From NCBI GenBank assembly GCA_021648365.1, contig JAKISY010000022.1:1-52186 (forward strand): a DNA stretch of 52,186 nucleotides, read 5' to 3'. The notes under the pieces were generated by a model. That model made no database searches. It was not told where the DNA came from and saw only the letters and a program-made list of their open reading frames with translations. The DNA comes from Verrucomicrobiales bacterium (GTDB taxonomy: Bacteria > Verrucomicrobiota > Verrucomicrobiia > Verrucomicrobiales > DEV007). The first letter of the stretch is position 1, and every line of letters begins with the position of its first letter. Made by a program: the position numbers and the translations under genes. Of this stretch, positions 8,927-19,100 are shown in pieces.

Positions 8927-9355
8927 ATGGATTTTCTAAAACCCATCTTCAGTGTGTATATCGGAGTGTATCTGATATTACCGGGATGTTTGTGCCAAAT
9001 GCTGGCGCCTTTTGGTATCCAGGTTCTACACGCACCGCCAGATGGCTCGATAGATCCGAATCACAGCGCACCTGTGGCGATACTCACAGCTCCGATTCCC
9101 TGTGACAACCCTGTCGATTGCCACTGTGATGACAGCACCTTGAAAACTGCCGAACAAAGCGTGGTCGCGGACGTTCTTTATCAAGAGGATATATTTAAAG
9201 CAGTCGCCGCTTGTCCTTGGGCAGCCGCCAGTGATTTGCCAAAACCATCCCCACACACGGCAAATCAAATGGGAAGCCGAGCGCCTCCCCCGCATCTACT
9301 AACAACTTCTCTCAAACGCCCCCTCCAGACCCTCTATGGTCTGATGCTCATTTGA
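8927..9355 (+). CDS. Small secreted Cys-rich protein leading the metal-efflux operon
   Basis: 142 residues, not recognised as a named family. It starts with a hydrophobic segment (about 5-20) ending in LPGC at 18-21, which could be a lipobox although Pro at -2 is atypical. After a Pro-rich stretch comes CDNPVDCHCDD, three cysteines and a histidine within eleven residues bounded by acids, which would suit metal binding. The C-terminus is Pro-rich and ends in a hydrophobic TLYGLMLI. It lies 184 bp upstream of the outer-membrane factor gene on the same strand. A periplasmic metal-binding or sensing accessory role is my inference. Codon use and a clear start make a real gene likely. Confidence 0.6.
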   Translation: MDFLKPIFSVYIGVYLILPGCLCQMLAPFGIQVLHAPPDGSIDPNHSAPVAILTAPIPCDNPVDCHCDDSTLKTAEQSVVADVLYQEDIFKAVAACPWAAASDLPKPSPHTANQMGSRAPPPHLLTTSLKRPLQTLYGLMLI

Positions 9356-9539
9356 TCCAGCTCGATCTCTCATCGGACTGGACTGATTTATTCGTAGATC
9401 CCGTTCGGATCCGATGCCCCTTCATTCAGGACTCTTCCTGTACTGAAGCGACGTCAACCTGACGCCCTGCCCCTTGTCATCCATTTTTGACATCAAGGGA
9501 TTCAAAACTTTCTCACTCCTATTTTATTTAAGCCATATT

Positions 9540-10811
9540 ATGAAAACTCAAAATTTACTATTATCAAAAACCTATCAGCTTTGCCTGTTTAGCCTAGTCT
9601 CCTATTTCGCTGTCACGTCTATACAAGCTGCGGAAAAAACAAGCATCAACATCAATCAAGCCCTAGCGAGAGCACTCGTCAGCAATCCTAGTCTCAACGT
9701 CTTTGATGAAGATATGCGCAAAGCTGAAGCGCAAGTTTTAAGCGCATCGTTATTGATCAACCCACAACTGCAAACCGAACTAGAAGATTTTGCTGGGACG
9801 GGGGTATATAGCGGCACAGGTAATGCCATCTACAATGTTGGCATCAGTCAGATGTTTCGACTCGGTGGAAAACGGCGAGCGAATATCGACTTCAAAACGA
9901 GCCAAAAAGAAAACTTGCGATTGTATTATGAAACTCAGAAGCGCAACATTTCTGAGCAAGTAGGATTGCGTTTTGTCGGGGTGTTGCAAGCGCAAGAGAT
10001 GCAACAAAATCGCCAGCAAATCCTAAAGATCACGGAGGAGAGTGAGCTTATGGTCAAAACTCAGGTCGATGGAGGAAGAGGTTCATCTATTAGCCTGAAC
10101 CAAGCAGAATTAGCTGTCATGAATGCTCGAATGGCTTATCAGACAGCCGCGCAAAGGACCAAGATCTCGCGCATCCAACTAGCCGGATTGTGGAACCAAA
10201 ATGAACCCGATTTCACCCGTGTGCTCGGCTCCCTGAGCACCCCTCCGGCAAAAATCCCTGAGATTGAGATATTCCTAGCGCGGGTGCCCAATCATCCTGC
10301 CGTGCAACAAGCGGAAGCCGTCGTGCAAGTGGCTCAAAAAAGCTGGCGCTACCAGAGAACTCAACGCATCCCCAATTTGAGCTTAGCTCTTGGCTACCGA
10401 CGTGATGCCTCAGTAGATGAAAATGCCATCGTACTGGGTGCCACCTTGCCTTTACCCCTATTCAATCGCAATCAGGGGGGTATCGCTAATGCCGCGGCAT
10501 CAATGGATCGAGCTGAACAACAGCAAAAAAACACCCTTGCCACCCTGCAGGTAAAATTGTCGCAAACCTATTCGGAATTAGCTCTTTCTCACATGATGAG
10601 CCGATTGATAGAAACCGAACTGATGCCCAAAGCTCGCGAAAGCTTCAAAGCCACCGAGGAATCTCATCGTCTGGGGCGCACCACTTACCTGCAACTGCTA
10701 GAAGCACAGCGTAACCTTACCACCATGCTGCAACGACGCACGGAAGCTTTCGCCCAATTCCATCAAGCACGCATCAGCCTAGAGGCGCTCACTGGCAAAC
10801 CCCTGCGCTGA
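9540..10811 (+). CDS. Outer-membrane efflux factor (TolC/CzcC family)
   Basis: 423 residues from the ATG at 9540, which opens a signal peptide (MKTQNLLLSKTYQLCLFSLV, cleavage near IQAAEKT); an earlier in-frame ATG at 9474 adds 22 unlikely residues. Two OEP repeats follow, each a pair of long amphipathic helices with a short barrel strand: the first around residues 40-215, with INQALARALVSNPSLN, and the second around 235-420, with LPLPLFNRNQGGIANA, the typical TolC-family turn. It forms the outer-membrane channel of a tripartite pump with the adaptor (54 bp downstream) and the RND permease. The CzcC subfamily is chosen from the partners. Confidence 0.88.
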   Translation: MKTQNLLLSKTYQLCLFSLVSYFAVTSIQAAEKTSININQALARALVSNPSLNVFDEDMRKAEAQVLSASLLINPQLQTELEDFAGTGVYSGTGNAIYNVGISQMFRLGGKRRANIDFKTSQKENLRLYYETQKRNISEQVGLRFVGVLQAQEMQQNRQQILKITEESELMVKTQVDGGRGSSISLNQAELAVMNARMAYQTAAQRTKISRIQLAGLWNQNEPDFTRVLGSLSTPPAKIPEIEIFLARVPNHPAVQQAEAVVQVAQKSWRYQRTQRIPNLSLALGYRRDASVDENAIVLGATLPLPLFNRNQGGIANAAASMDRAEQQQKNTLATLQVKLSQTYSELALSHMMSRLIETELMPKARESFKATEESHRLGRTTYLQLLEAQRNLTTMLQRRTEAFAQFHQARISLEALTGKPLR

Positions 10812-10864
10812 TCACCCTATCGACAATCACATAACATCATTGTTAAATAATAGCCAAAAAACTC

Positions 10865-12013
10865 ATGAAAAATCTAACTACACATCTTCGCCAACTCACT
10901 GCCGCCTTTAGCCTTTCTTTAATTGTCACAACAGGAATCCATGCAGAGGAGCAAAAAAACCTACAGCTCGATGAGCCATCGTTAAGCAACTTGCATTTAG
11001 AATACGGCAAAGTGATCACTCGCAGAGTTTCCGCATCTACACCAGTAACCGGAGCGATTCAGCTGGACACCACTAGAGTTCACGATGTGGTGCCGAGGAT
11101 TTCAGGAATCATATCAAAAGACTACAGAGCTCTAGGCGATGTGGTCAAAACCGGCGACCCTTTGGTGCAACTCGAAAGCCAGCAATACGCGCTGGCATTG
11201 ATCAAATATTTTGAAGCCGAACACGAAATGGAGCATTCGGTGAAGTCCTATTCACGTGAAAAATCTCTGGTAGAAAAAAAGGTCAGCTCCCCTGAGCTTT
11301 TGCTCAAAGCTGAGCACGACTACCGAATCGCTCAAATCACCCACACGGCGTCTTTGCAACTGCTCAAGCTTTTGCATTTACCCGAGTCAGAACTGCATCG
11401 ACTGCTCAATCAAGTAGATCATGCTGATCTGACCAAACACCTAATCACCGCGCCTGCTGACGGCGTTATCATAAAAAAAGAAGTGCGTCTCGGTTCAGAT
11501 GTGAAACCGGATCAGATGCTTCTGACCATCGCCGACCTCTCTCAGCTGTGGGTCGATATCAAAGTTCCCATCAGAGAAGCGGGATCGTTGAAACTCGGTT
11601 CTCTAGTGAAAATATCGACCGCCATAGACCAACGGTCTGCGACTGCAAAAGTGATCTATGTGGCGGCTGTTGCAGATGCGCTGACCCGAACCATCCTTGT
11701 GCGCGCCGTTCTCAATAACAAAAAGGGCGCTTGGCGTCCCGGCACTGCGGTATCTGTACAAATCAATGACTCACTTGCAAAGCAATCGGGCTCTTCACTA
11801 GCTGTACCACAAAATGCGGTGTTTGATATTGAGGGCAGTAAGGCTGTTTTTGTCAAAGAGGGTAAGGGAAAATTTCGCCTCACCGCTATTCGAGCTGGTG
11901 CCAATGATGGTGAATTCACCCAAATCCTCTCCGGGCTTACAGCCGATCAAAGCGTAGTGACTCGCAACGTCGTGCAGCTCAAAGCACATTTCATGATGTT
12001 AGGCGAAGAATAA
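10865..12013 (+). CDS. RND efflux periplasmic adaptor subunit (CzcB/HlyD family)
   Basis: 382-residue membrane-fusion protein. A signal peptide ends near IHAEE. It is followed by a barrel-sandwich half (VVPRISGIISKDYRALGDVVKTGDPL, split around the hairpin), an alpha-helical hairpin (about 120-180), the second lipoyl half with APADGVIIKKEVRLGSDV, and a beta-barrel (WVDIKVPIREAG) and membrane-proximal domain. It links the inner-membrane permease to the outer-membrane channel. No His-rich metal-binding N-terminal extension of the type seen in some CzcB proteins is present. It sits between the channel gene (54 bp) and the permease gene (42 bp), so the three are almost certainly one operon. Confidence 0.9.
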   Translation: MKNLTTHLRQLTAAFSLSLIVTTGIHAEEQKNLQLDEPSLSNLHLEYGKVITRRVSASTPVTGAIQLDTTRVHDVVPRISGIISKDYRALGDVVKTGDPLVQLESQQYALALIKYFEAEHEMEHSVKSYSREKSLVEKKVSSPELLLKAEHDYRIAQITHTASLQLLKLLHLPESELHRLLNQVDHADLTKHLITAPADGVIIKKEVRLGSDVKPDQMLLTIADLSQLWVDIKVPIREAGSLKLGSLVKISTAIDQRSATAKVIYVAAVADALTRTILVRAVLNNKKGAWRPGTAVSVQINDSLAKQSGSSLAVPQNAVFDIEGSKAVFVKEGKGKFRLTAIRAGANDGEFTQILSGLTADQSVVTRNVVQLKAHFMMLGEE

Positions 12014-12055
12014 ACTCGCCAGCCATCCCTCATATTAAAATTTATACTTACTATT

Positions 12056-15000
12056 ATGTTATCTAAACTTATTCAATTCGCCTTGATGCAACGATTTCTC
12101 TTTGTTGTATTTGCAGCCGTTATCGTCGGTGGAGGAGTGTATGCATGGAAAGAGCTACCTATTGACGCCTTTCCTGATATCTCCAACACACAGGTGCAAG
12201 TCATCGTCAAAGCCTCCGGCATGACTCCTACCGAAGTCGAGCAGCGCATCACTCGTCCACTAGAAATAGAAGTGCGCGGTATTCCCAAACAAACTGTGCT
12301 GCGTTCGATCACCAAATACGCGCTCTGCGTCATCACCATCGATTTTGCTGATGGCACCGATATGTACTGGGCGAGACAGCAAGTTTCTGAGCGCATCACT
12401 CAAGTATTATCAGGTTTGCCTGAAGGGGTCGAAGGTGGCTTGGCTCCGATCACCATGCCGCTTTCTGATATTTATATGTTTTTAGTCGAAGGTGAAGATT
12501 ATACCAATATGGAATTACGCTCGGTGCTCGACTGGATCATCCGTCCGCGATTACTATCCGTAGAGGGCGTGGCTGATGTCAACGCCCTAGGTGGGGAGGT
12601 GCGCAGCTTTCATGTCATCCCTCGACCGGAAGCCCTGCAAGCTTACGAACTCGATATAGATGACCTGAGCAAGGCGCTGAAAAATAACAATGCTAATGCC
12701 GGCGGCGATCGATTTGTGCGCAACGACGAAGTGCTACTAGTCACCACCATCGGTCAGTTAAAAACACTCGAGGACATAGCGGCTATCTCCGTGGCTGTTC
12801 GCGATCAGCGACCGATCCTGATCTCTGATGTCGCCGATGTGAAACTTGGTGCGCTTACTCGTTATGGAGCTGTGACCGCCCATGGCAAAGGCGAAGCGGT
12901 GGAGGGACTGGTGCTCAATCGACGCGGAGCGAATGGACGTAAAACTGTAGAAGCTGTCAAAGCAGCCCTCGAAGACATCAAAACGGCATTGCCTGAGGGG
13001 GTGAGCATAGTGCCTTTCTATGATCGCTCGGAGCTCATCACAGCATCCGTCGCCACCGTGCGCAATGCTTTGATTCAAGCCGTAGTCTTGGTCTTGATCG
13101 TATTGATTCTATTTTTAGGAAATTTACGTTCAGCAATTTCGGTCGGCATCATCTTGCCACTTACCGTATTAGGCACTTTTGTTGCAATGTATTTTTCTGG
13201 TCTAACGGCTAATCTAATGTCACTAGGAGGTATTGCTATTGCGGTCGGCATTTTGGTCGATTCCGCAGTGGTGATGGTAGAAAATATCCACAGCCAATTG
13301 CACCACGATCACAAACATGAAAAGGCGCAAGTTGTATTGCATGCCGCCAAAGAAGTAGCTCCGCCCATTTTTGCTGGGGTGCTGATCATCGCTATATCAC
13401 TGTTTCCGATACTGGCTTTGACGGGCATCGAAGGCAAACTTTTCCGCCCGCTTGCCCAAACTATAGGCATCTCGATACTCGTCTCCTTGGTATTGAGCCT
13501 GACGATTATTCCCGTATTTGCTTCCCTGTTAATGAAACCCAGCAAGCAGCAGGACAACATAGTGGTGCGTTTTTTGCAAAACACCTACCGCCCCTTATTG
13601 AACTTAGTGATGCGCAACCGGAAGTCTGCGATTATTGGAGGAACGGTGATTGTTTTACTGAGTCTTTTATTAGGCACACGTATTGGCAGTGAGTTTCTGC
13701 CATTTCTTGATGAAGGCACGATGTTGGTTCAGTTTGAAAAATTACCTACCATCTCACTCGAACGCTCCATTCAAATCGACAATCAGATCGAACAAAAGCT
13801 GCTCGAATTACCCGAAATCACTGGCATCGTTTCGCGTCTAGGTTCCGACGAATTACGCCTCGACCCGATGGGACTGAATGAAAGCGATGTGTTTTTAGTC
13901 ACCAAGCCTCGCCATGAGTGGGAGAGTGGAGGTGTCGAAGGTTTACAGACAAAAATACGCGCTATTCTCGATACCTTCCCTGGTATCCTTTATGGTTTCA
14001 CGCAGCCGATTGACATGCGGGTTTCCGAAATGATCTCGGGGGTCACTTCGGCTGTAGCGATCAAGCTCTCTGGCGATGATTTGGCAACCCTAGATCAAAA
14101 GGCCAAAGAAATCGAAGCTTTAGTCAATACAGTGGAAGGTGCCATCGATGTGCAACGCACACCTTTGGAAGGTCAGCTCTATCTCAACATCAGCATGCGT
14201 CATGCCGAGGCGGCGCGATTAGGGATCACTGTGCAACAGGTCAATCAACTGGTCAGCCAAGCAGTCGGTGGGCGCGTGGTCACCGAGGTGATCGAAGGCA
14301 ACAAGCGCATCCCTGTTTTAGTCCGTTACCCTTCGCTGCAACGCAGTTCTGCTGCTGCCATTGGTAACTTGCGACTAAGCAGCGCAGATGGACACCCTGT
14401 TTACCTCAGTGACATCACAAAAATCACCGAAGTAGATGGCCCTACCCAAATCGACCGCGAAGATGGTAACCGGCTGGTGGTGTTAGAGTCGAATATGCAA
14501 AACCGCGATGTGGTGGGATTTGTCAATGAGCTACGTCAACTGATCGAAGAAAAGATCGATTTGCCGCCTGGCTATTTCATCGAATACGGAGGGCAATTTG
14601 AAAATCAAGCTCGTGCTTCGGCAAGACTGCAAGTCGTGGTGCCAGTTTCCTTATTCGTCATTTTCATTATCCTGTTTCTGACCTTTGGGGCGATTCGCCA
14701 AGCTCTGCTCATCTTGCTCAACATCCCGTTTGCTTTAGTGGGCGGGATCTTAACGCTGTATTTTTCAGGCTTTTATTTGTCAGTGCCTGCGTCGATTGGT
14801 TTTGTCGCTTTGATCGGGCTCGCCATCATGAATGGCGTGGTGATGGTCAATCATTTCAATCAACTGCGAGAAATCGATGGGTTAGACATCGACAAAGCTA
14901 CCTTTACCGGCGCCTGCAATCGTTTGCGTCCCGTCTTGATGACTGCCATTCTTACGGTGTTAGGACTGGTGCCTCTATTGCTCGCCACTGGACCAGGATC

Positions 15001-15145
15001 TGAAATTCAGAAACCTCTAGCCGTGGTTGTCATCGGTGGCACCGTTTCCTCCACCTTGCTTACCCTCTTACTGTTGCCCGCCCTCTACAGCGGGGTCGAA
15101 GCGATCGTTGCTAAACGGCACGAGGAAAAAACAACTAGGCGATAG
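12056..15145 (+). CDS. Heavy-metal efflux RND permease (CzcA/CusA family)
   Basis: 1029-residue proton-driven inner-membrane pump with the RND plan of 12 membrane helices and two large periplasmic loops. Signatures include the N-terminal DAFPDISNTQVQV, PIDMRVSEMISGV in the pore domain, and the TM4 segment GGIAIAVGILVDSAVVMVEN. TM4 keeps the second aspartate (LVDSAVVMVEN) but lacks the first Asp of the DFG-type motif of Zn/Co/Ni exporters. The three pore methionines of CusA also appear absent by eye alignment (NESD, MRVSEM and LGITV in those regions). The family is clear, but the metal cannot be assigned. It is the last gene of the operon and converges with the gene at 15156. Confidence 0.92.
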   Translation: MLSKLIQFALMQRFLFVVFAAVIVGGGVYAWKELPIDAFPDISNTQVQVIVKASGMTPTEVEQRITRPLEIEVRGIPKQTVLRSITKYALCVITIDFADGTDMYWARQQVSERITQVLSGLPEGVEGGLAPITMPLSDIYMFLVEGEDYTNMELRSVLDWIIRPRLLSVEGVADVNALGGEVRSFHVIPRPEALQAYELDIDDLSKALKNNNANAGGDRFVRNDEVLLVTTIGQLKTLEDIAAISVAVRDQRPILISDVADVKLGALTRYGAVTAHGKGEAVEGLVLNRRGANGRKTVEAVKAALEDIKTALPEGVSIVPFYDRSELITASVATVRNALIQAVVLVLIVLILFLGNLRSAISVGIILPLTVLGTFVAMYFSGLTANLMSLGGIAIAVGILVDSAVVMVENIHSQLHHDHKHEKAQVVLHAAKEVAPPIFAGVLIIAISLFPILALTGIEGKLFRPLAQTIGISILVSLVLSLTIIPVFASLLMKPSKQQDNIVVRFLQNTYRPLLNLVMRNRKSAIIGGTVIVLLSLLLGTRIGSEFLPFLDEGTMLVQFEKLPTISLERSIQIDNQIEQKLLELPEITGIVSRLGSDELRLDPMGLNESDVFLVTKPRHEWESGGVEGLQTKIRAILDTFPGILYGFTQPIDMRVSEMISGVTSAVAIKLSGDDLATLDQKAKEIEALVNTVEGAIDVQRTPLEGQLYLNISMRHAEAARLGITVQQVNQLVSQAVGGRVVTEVIEGNKRIPVLVRYPSLQRSSAAAIGNLRLSSADGHPVYLSDITKITEVDGPTQIDREDGNRLVVLESNMQNRDVVGFVNELRQLIEEKIDLPPGYFIEYGGQFENQARASARLQVVVPVSLFVIFIILFLTFGAIRQALLILLNIPFALVGGILTLYFSGFYLSVPASIGFVALIGLAIMNGVVMVNHFNQLREIDGLDIDKATFTGACNRLRPVLMTAILTVLGLVPLLLATGPGSEIQKPLAVVVIGGTVSSTLLTLLLLPALYSGVEAIVAKRHEEKTTRR

Positions 15146-15155
15146 CTTTTAAAGA

Positions 15156-16046
15156 TCACTGAGCTGCAGGGAATTGCTGCATCAATTTCTTCGCAGCTTT
15201 TTGCGTAGCCTGCCAATCGCCGTTTTCATTGGGCACAACTTCTACCACTACGCTGTAATCCAACTTCTCTCCTTTGCTGAACTTCTGACCCTTGTTTTGA
15301 CGCAAATAGTATTTGTGATAGCGATCCAGATCCCAAATCATGCTAGCACTTTTATTTCCTGAAATCACTTTGGGAGTATAACACAAATAGGCGCGCTGTT
15401 TGTTTGGATCATACTGTGCCACCCATTGAGTGTTTTTTTGAATCTGATGATTGCCAGCATGTTTGAGCGGCCCCGTTTCTATATTTCCATCAGGGAGTTG
15501 TGCCATCCATTGTGTGGTTGAGATAGGGAAAATGTGCATGAAATAGTACATCACATCGAGTTCACAATCTTCCAGCGCCTGCATCTGAGTGCGCTCATAG
15601 ATGAGCTCGTTCGTCAGCACGATTTCAACATGAACCTTGAACTTCCAGATTGTCGAGTCCTTGATCAATTCAATTTTCGATCCAGAAACCGTTGCATCTT
15701 TTTCGATCTCAACGGGTTTTCCATCTACTAACAGTTTCAGCGAATGCACCACTTCGCGTCCGCCTTCCTGATGTCCTGTGCCCCACCACTTACCACCTTT
15801 AGGTGTCAGCACCGTGCCATAATGCCCATTGCTCAGACCAAATTGATCGCCATCAAAGAGCATTTTTTCAATCGTCCAGCCACTTGCCGCGTCGATGGGC
15901 ACGCTATAGTGCTGGGTTTTCAAAGTAAGGAAACCCGTCTCCGGAATGCCCTTAGCATACAAGCGGTCAGGATTCGCGTCGTCTTTGGCATGCGCAGAAA
16001 AGGATATCGCGAGCAGGTAAAAAGTGGAGGCAAGTTTTTTGAACAT
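15156..16046 (-). CDS. Secreted protein of unknown function
   Basis: 296 residues from the ATG at 16046 (MFKKLASTFYLLAISFSAHA, a good signal peptide); the open frame reaches back to 16103 but that adds a non-signal leader. The mature protein has many aromatic and beta-strand-like segments (GKWWGTGHQEGGREVVHSLK, MYYFMHIFPISTTQWMAQLP, MIWDLDRYHKYY), suggesting an all-beta fold of the kind that handles carbohydrates. I do not recognise the family. It is divergent from the large LVIVD-propeller gene with 89 bp between starts, so the two probably share a control region and may act together outside the cytoplasm. Confidence 0.7.
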   Translation of the reverse strand: MFKKLASTFYLLAISFSAHAKDDANPDRLYAKGIPETGFLTLKTQHYSVPIDAASGWTIEKMLFDGDQFGLSNGHYGTVLTPKGGKWWGTGHQEGGREVVHSLKLLVDGKPVEIEKDATVSGSKIELIKDSTIWKFKVHVEIVLTNELIYERTQMQALEDCELDVMYYFMHIFPISTTQWMAQLPDGNIETGPLKHAGNHQIQKNTQWVAQYDPNKQRAYLCYTPKVISGNKSASMIWDLDRYHKYYLRQNKGQKFSKGEKLDYSVVVEVVPNENGDWQATQKAAKKLMQQFPAAQ

Positions 16047-16135
16047 ACCACAAAAGTCTATGCCCTCTATTGGCTTCGTCAAGAACTGGCTAAAGGCTTG
16101 CATAGAATTTAGCCTACCTGCATACTTCTCTCGTT

Positions 16136-19100
16136 ATGAAAATATCTCTTATCACCCTCTCTCTCATTCACTGCCTGGCTTCCCCCTTTGCTCAAGGCGC
16201 AGAGAGCAAAATCGGCAAGGAGCAACTCATAGAGCAAGTCTTTTCTCAAGCAAAGCAATATTTCAAGCACTTCCAACATCCTAAGACAGGGGTTCTCTAC
16301 GGTTCACGTCTGAGCAGCAAAAAATCGTGGACCTCCCCAGCTGATGTGCTGGCAGAAAAACCCAAACCATGGGGATACGGTTCGCGCATCGCAGATACGG
16401 GGCTGCATACGGGACATATCCTAGCAGCACTGCTCGATGCTTACGAAGCGCGACCTGATCCCTTTCTCAAAAAAGAAATACGAAAATGTTTCGAGGCGCT
16501 GAAGATGATCGGATCTCTTCCTGAGCAGCATCCCAAACCTAATAAGCCTGCACAAATAGGGCTGGTGCCGCGCGGACCGCACCCTGATGATATGAACGCG
16601 TGGTTCGATGATTCTTCGATGGATCAGCACACCACCTACATCATCAGCCTCGCTTTATTTTCTAAGTCTGAACTCGCCAGCGAAGCGGATAAAACATGGA
16701 TCAAGCAGTCGCTTGGCAAAGTGGGTCGCCGACTAGAAGGAAACGATTGGTCGATCAAGCGCGCCGATGGAGTCACAGAATCGCATGTGGGTTTTTCCTG
16801 GCGGGGATACAACTCCAATCACGTTTCTATTCTATTACCAGCGGTATTGGCTCTTTACGAAGGCACCCAAGATGAACATTGGCTGAAACAGTATGAATTT
16901 TTTCTCAATGAAGCTAAGGAAAAACGCTGGCAAGCGGTGCATCCTGGTCCGCACATCAAAATCAACGGGCATCCTATCTATGCTAATCAGAATGCTTTTC
17001 GTGTCAATGCTTGGTACCAGTTTGAAAAAGATCCTGATCGTAAAAGTGTGATCGCCGCATTGCTAAGGCAATCCACACAAATGCAGTTGGCGAGAGATTT
17101 TCCAGGCGAGATGTACCGCAAATTTCATTCTGAAGATGAATGGCAGCGAGTCCGTAGAAGCTTCAACTGGGGCGATGCTGAACTTCATGGCGCCGCCAGC
17201 GCTTGGCAGAAGTTTCAGCCAGAAATGTTAGCTGGACAAGATGGTGGTATGGCAGCACTCGCTCATGTGCGATTCCCTTTGGGTGGTTACCACATGGTGT
17301 TGCAAAGCGAACAAGAGGATCTGATCCGTGAGAATATACCCGCCATCTGGAAAATGCTCACTACAGTGCATTTGCAAGAAATCAGCGCGGCGGAGACTCA
17401 CTATTTGTTCACGGTCGTAGGCTTGCACTTGTATGCTTTATATTTCCGCCACCCTGAGTTTTTTTCTAGTAACCAACAGGCTGAGCGTGCGCTGCCGGAA
17501 AAGCTATCCATCCTCGCCAATGCTAACATAGGCAAGACCAAAAACGTAACAGCGGTTGGGACGATCTGTTATGCCATCGGCTCAGGTGCGCTGCGCACGA
17601 TAGACGTCAGCACTCCGAGCAAGCCAAAGCTTTTAGGCAAGCTAGAAGGCTTAGGTGCGGTTCGCCAGATCACGGTTCGCGCCGACATCGCCTACATCAC
17701 CTCACGACAAGACGGCTTGTTCATTGTCGATGTGAAAAACCCCAAACAACCCGTATTGCTCAATCACTACGATACGGTTGAGTTTGCTACCGGCGTAGCA
17801 CTGTCGGGAGATGTGCTGTTTGTAGCCTGCCGAAATTACGGTGTGGAGTTGATCGATGTGAGTGATCCTAGTCGCCCAGTTCACCTAAGTCTAGTGCGCA
17901 CGGGCGAAGCTCAATCGGTAGTTGTTCGCAAGGGTTTTTTGTATGTTGGGGTGTGGGCAACATCGGAATTAGTTGTGGTAGATGTCAGGCAAGCGCGAAC
18001 ACCAAAGATCACCGCCAAACTTGAGCTGGATGGTTATGGCGATGGGGTGGATGTAGCTGGCAACTACGTCTATGTGGCGACAGGTCACCATTCTCGAGCT
18101 ACTCCACGTAAAAATCCCGGCGATCCAGGTTTTGGAAAAGGCCATGGTTTAGAGGTTTTCAATCTCAACGATCCCGCGCATCCTCAGTGGGTGTCGCGAA
18201 TCAAATTTCCACCCTTGTACGAAATCGGCAATGATATGTGGGAAGTGACCATGGCTAATGGGCACGCTTTTGTAGCTGATACCTGGAACGGAGTTTTTGT
18301 TGTAGATGTGGAGAATCCGAGTCAGATGAAAATCGTGGCTCAGCATGAGCCGCCAGCAAAAGATGGCAACAAAAATTTTATCGGCGGTCTAGCGTTGATA
18401 AAAGATCACATCTTGATCGCAGGAGGATACAGTGATCTGCATATACTGGCTGCTCCTGGATTGGCAGCATCGCCTGTAGATGAACCCGACCAAGCGCCTG
18501 TCATTGGGAAGCCTGCAGCAGCAAAGGATACGCAGCGTGAAGGTTGGCAGCTCTACCAAACTCAAGGACAGGTTTATGCCGTAGATTTTTTATCCGATGA
18601 TCGTGCGGTGGTCGCTTGTGGCAGTGCTGGTGTGCACCTGCTTAAGCTGTGGCCTGAAATCGAACGTTTGCAGGTGCTCAAAACTCAAGGTTTTGCTACT
18701 GACGTTAGTGTGGTCAATGATCAAATATTCGTCGCAGAAAGTAGCGGTGGTTTATCTATTTGGAAAAACTCTAAAGGCGGAGCCTTCAAAAAAACAGGCA
18801 GCTTTCATTTGACCGGAAAAGCTATCCGTCAGGTAGAAGTTCCAGCATCTACGGACAGGGTGATGATACAGGCAGGTGCCAATCAGTTTTACGTCTTAGA
18901 CACCAGCAATGCTCAAAAACCTAAAGTGATCTTTGAAGACAAACGGCACGGTTTGTTATACGGAGATCAAATGATGCGGGGATTAGTGGAAGATCGTTAC
19001 GCGGCTGTTTTCTGGCATGTAACAGGCACTTATTGGTATGACTTGCTTGCTCAGCCTAAGCCGATCTACAGTGGTGACAACTTCCCGCAACGCACAGGCT

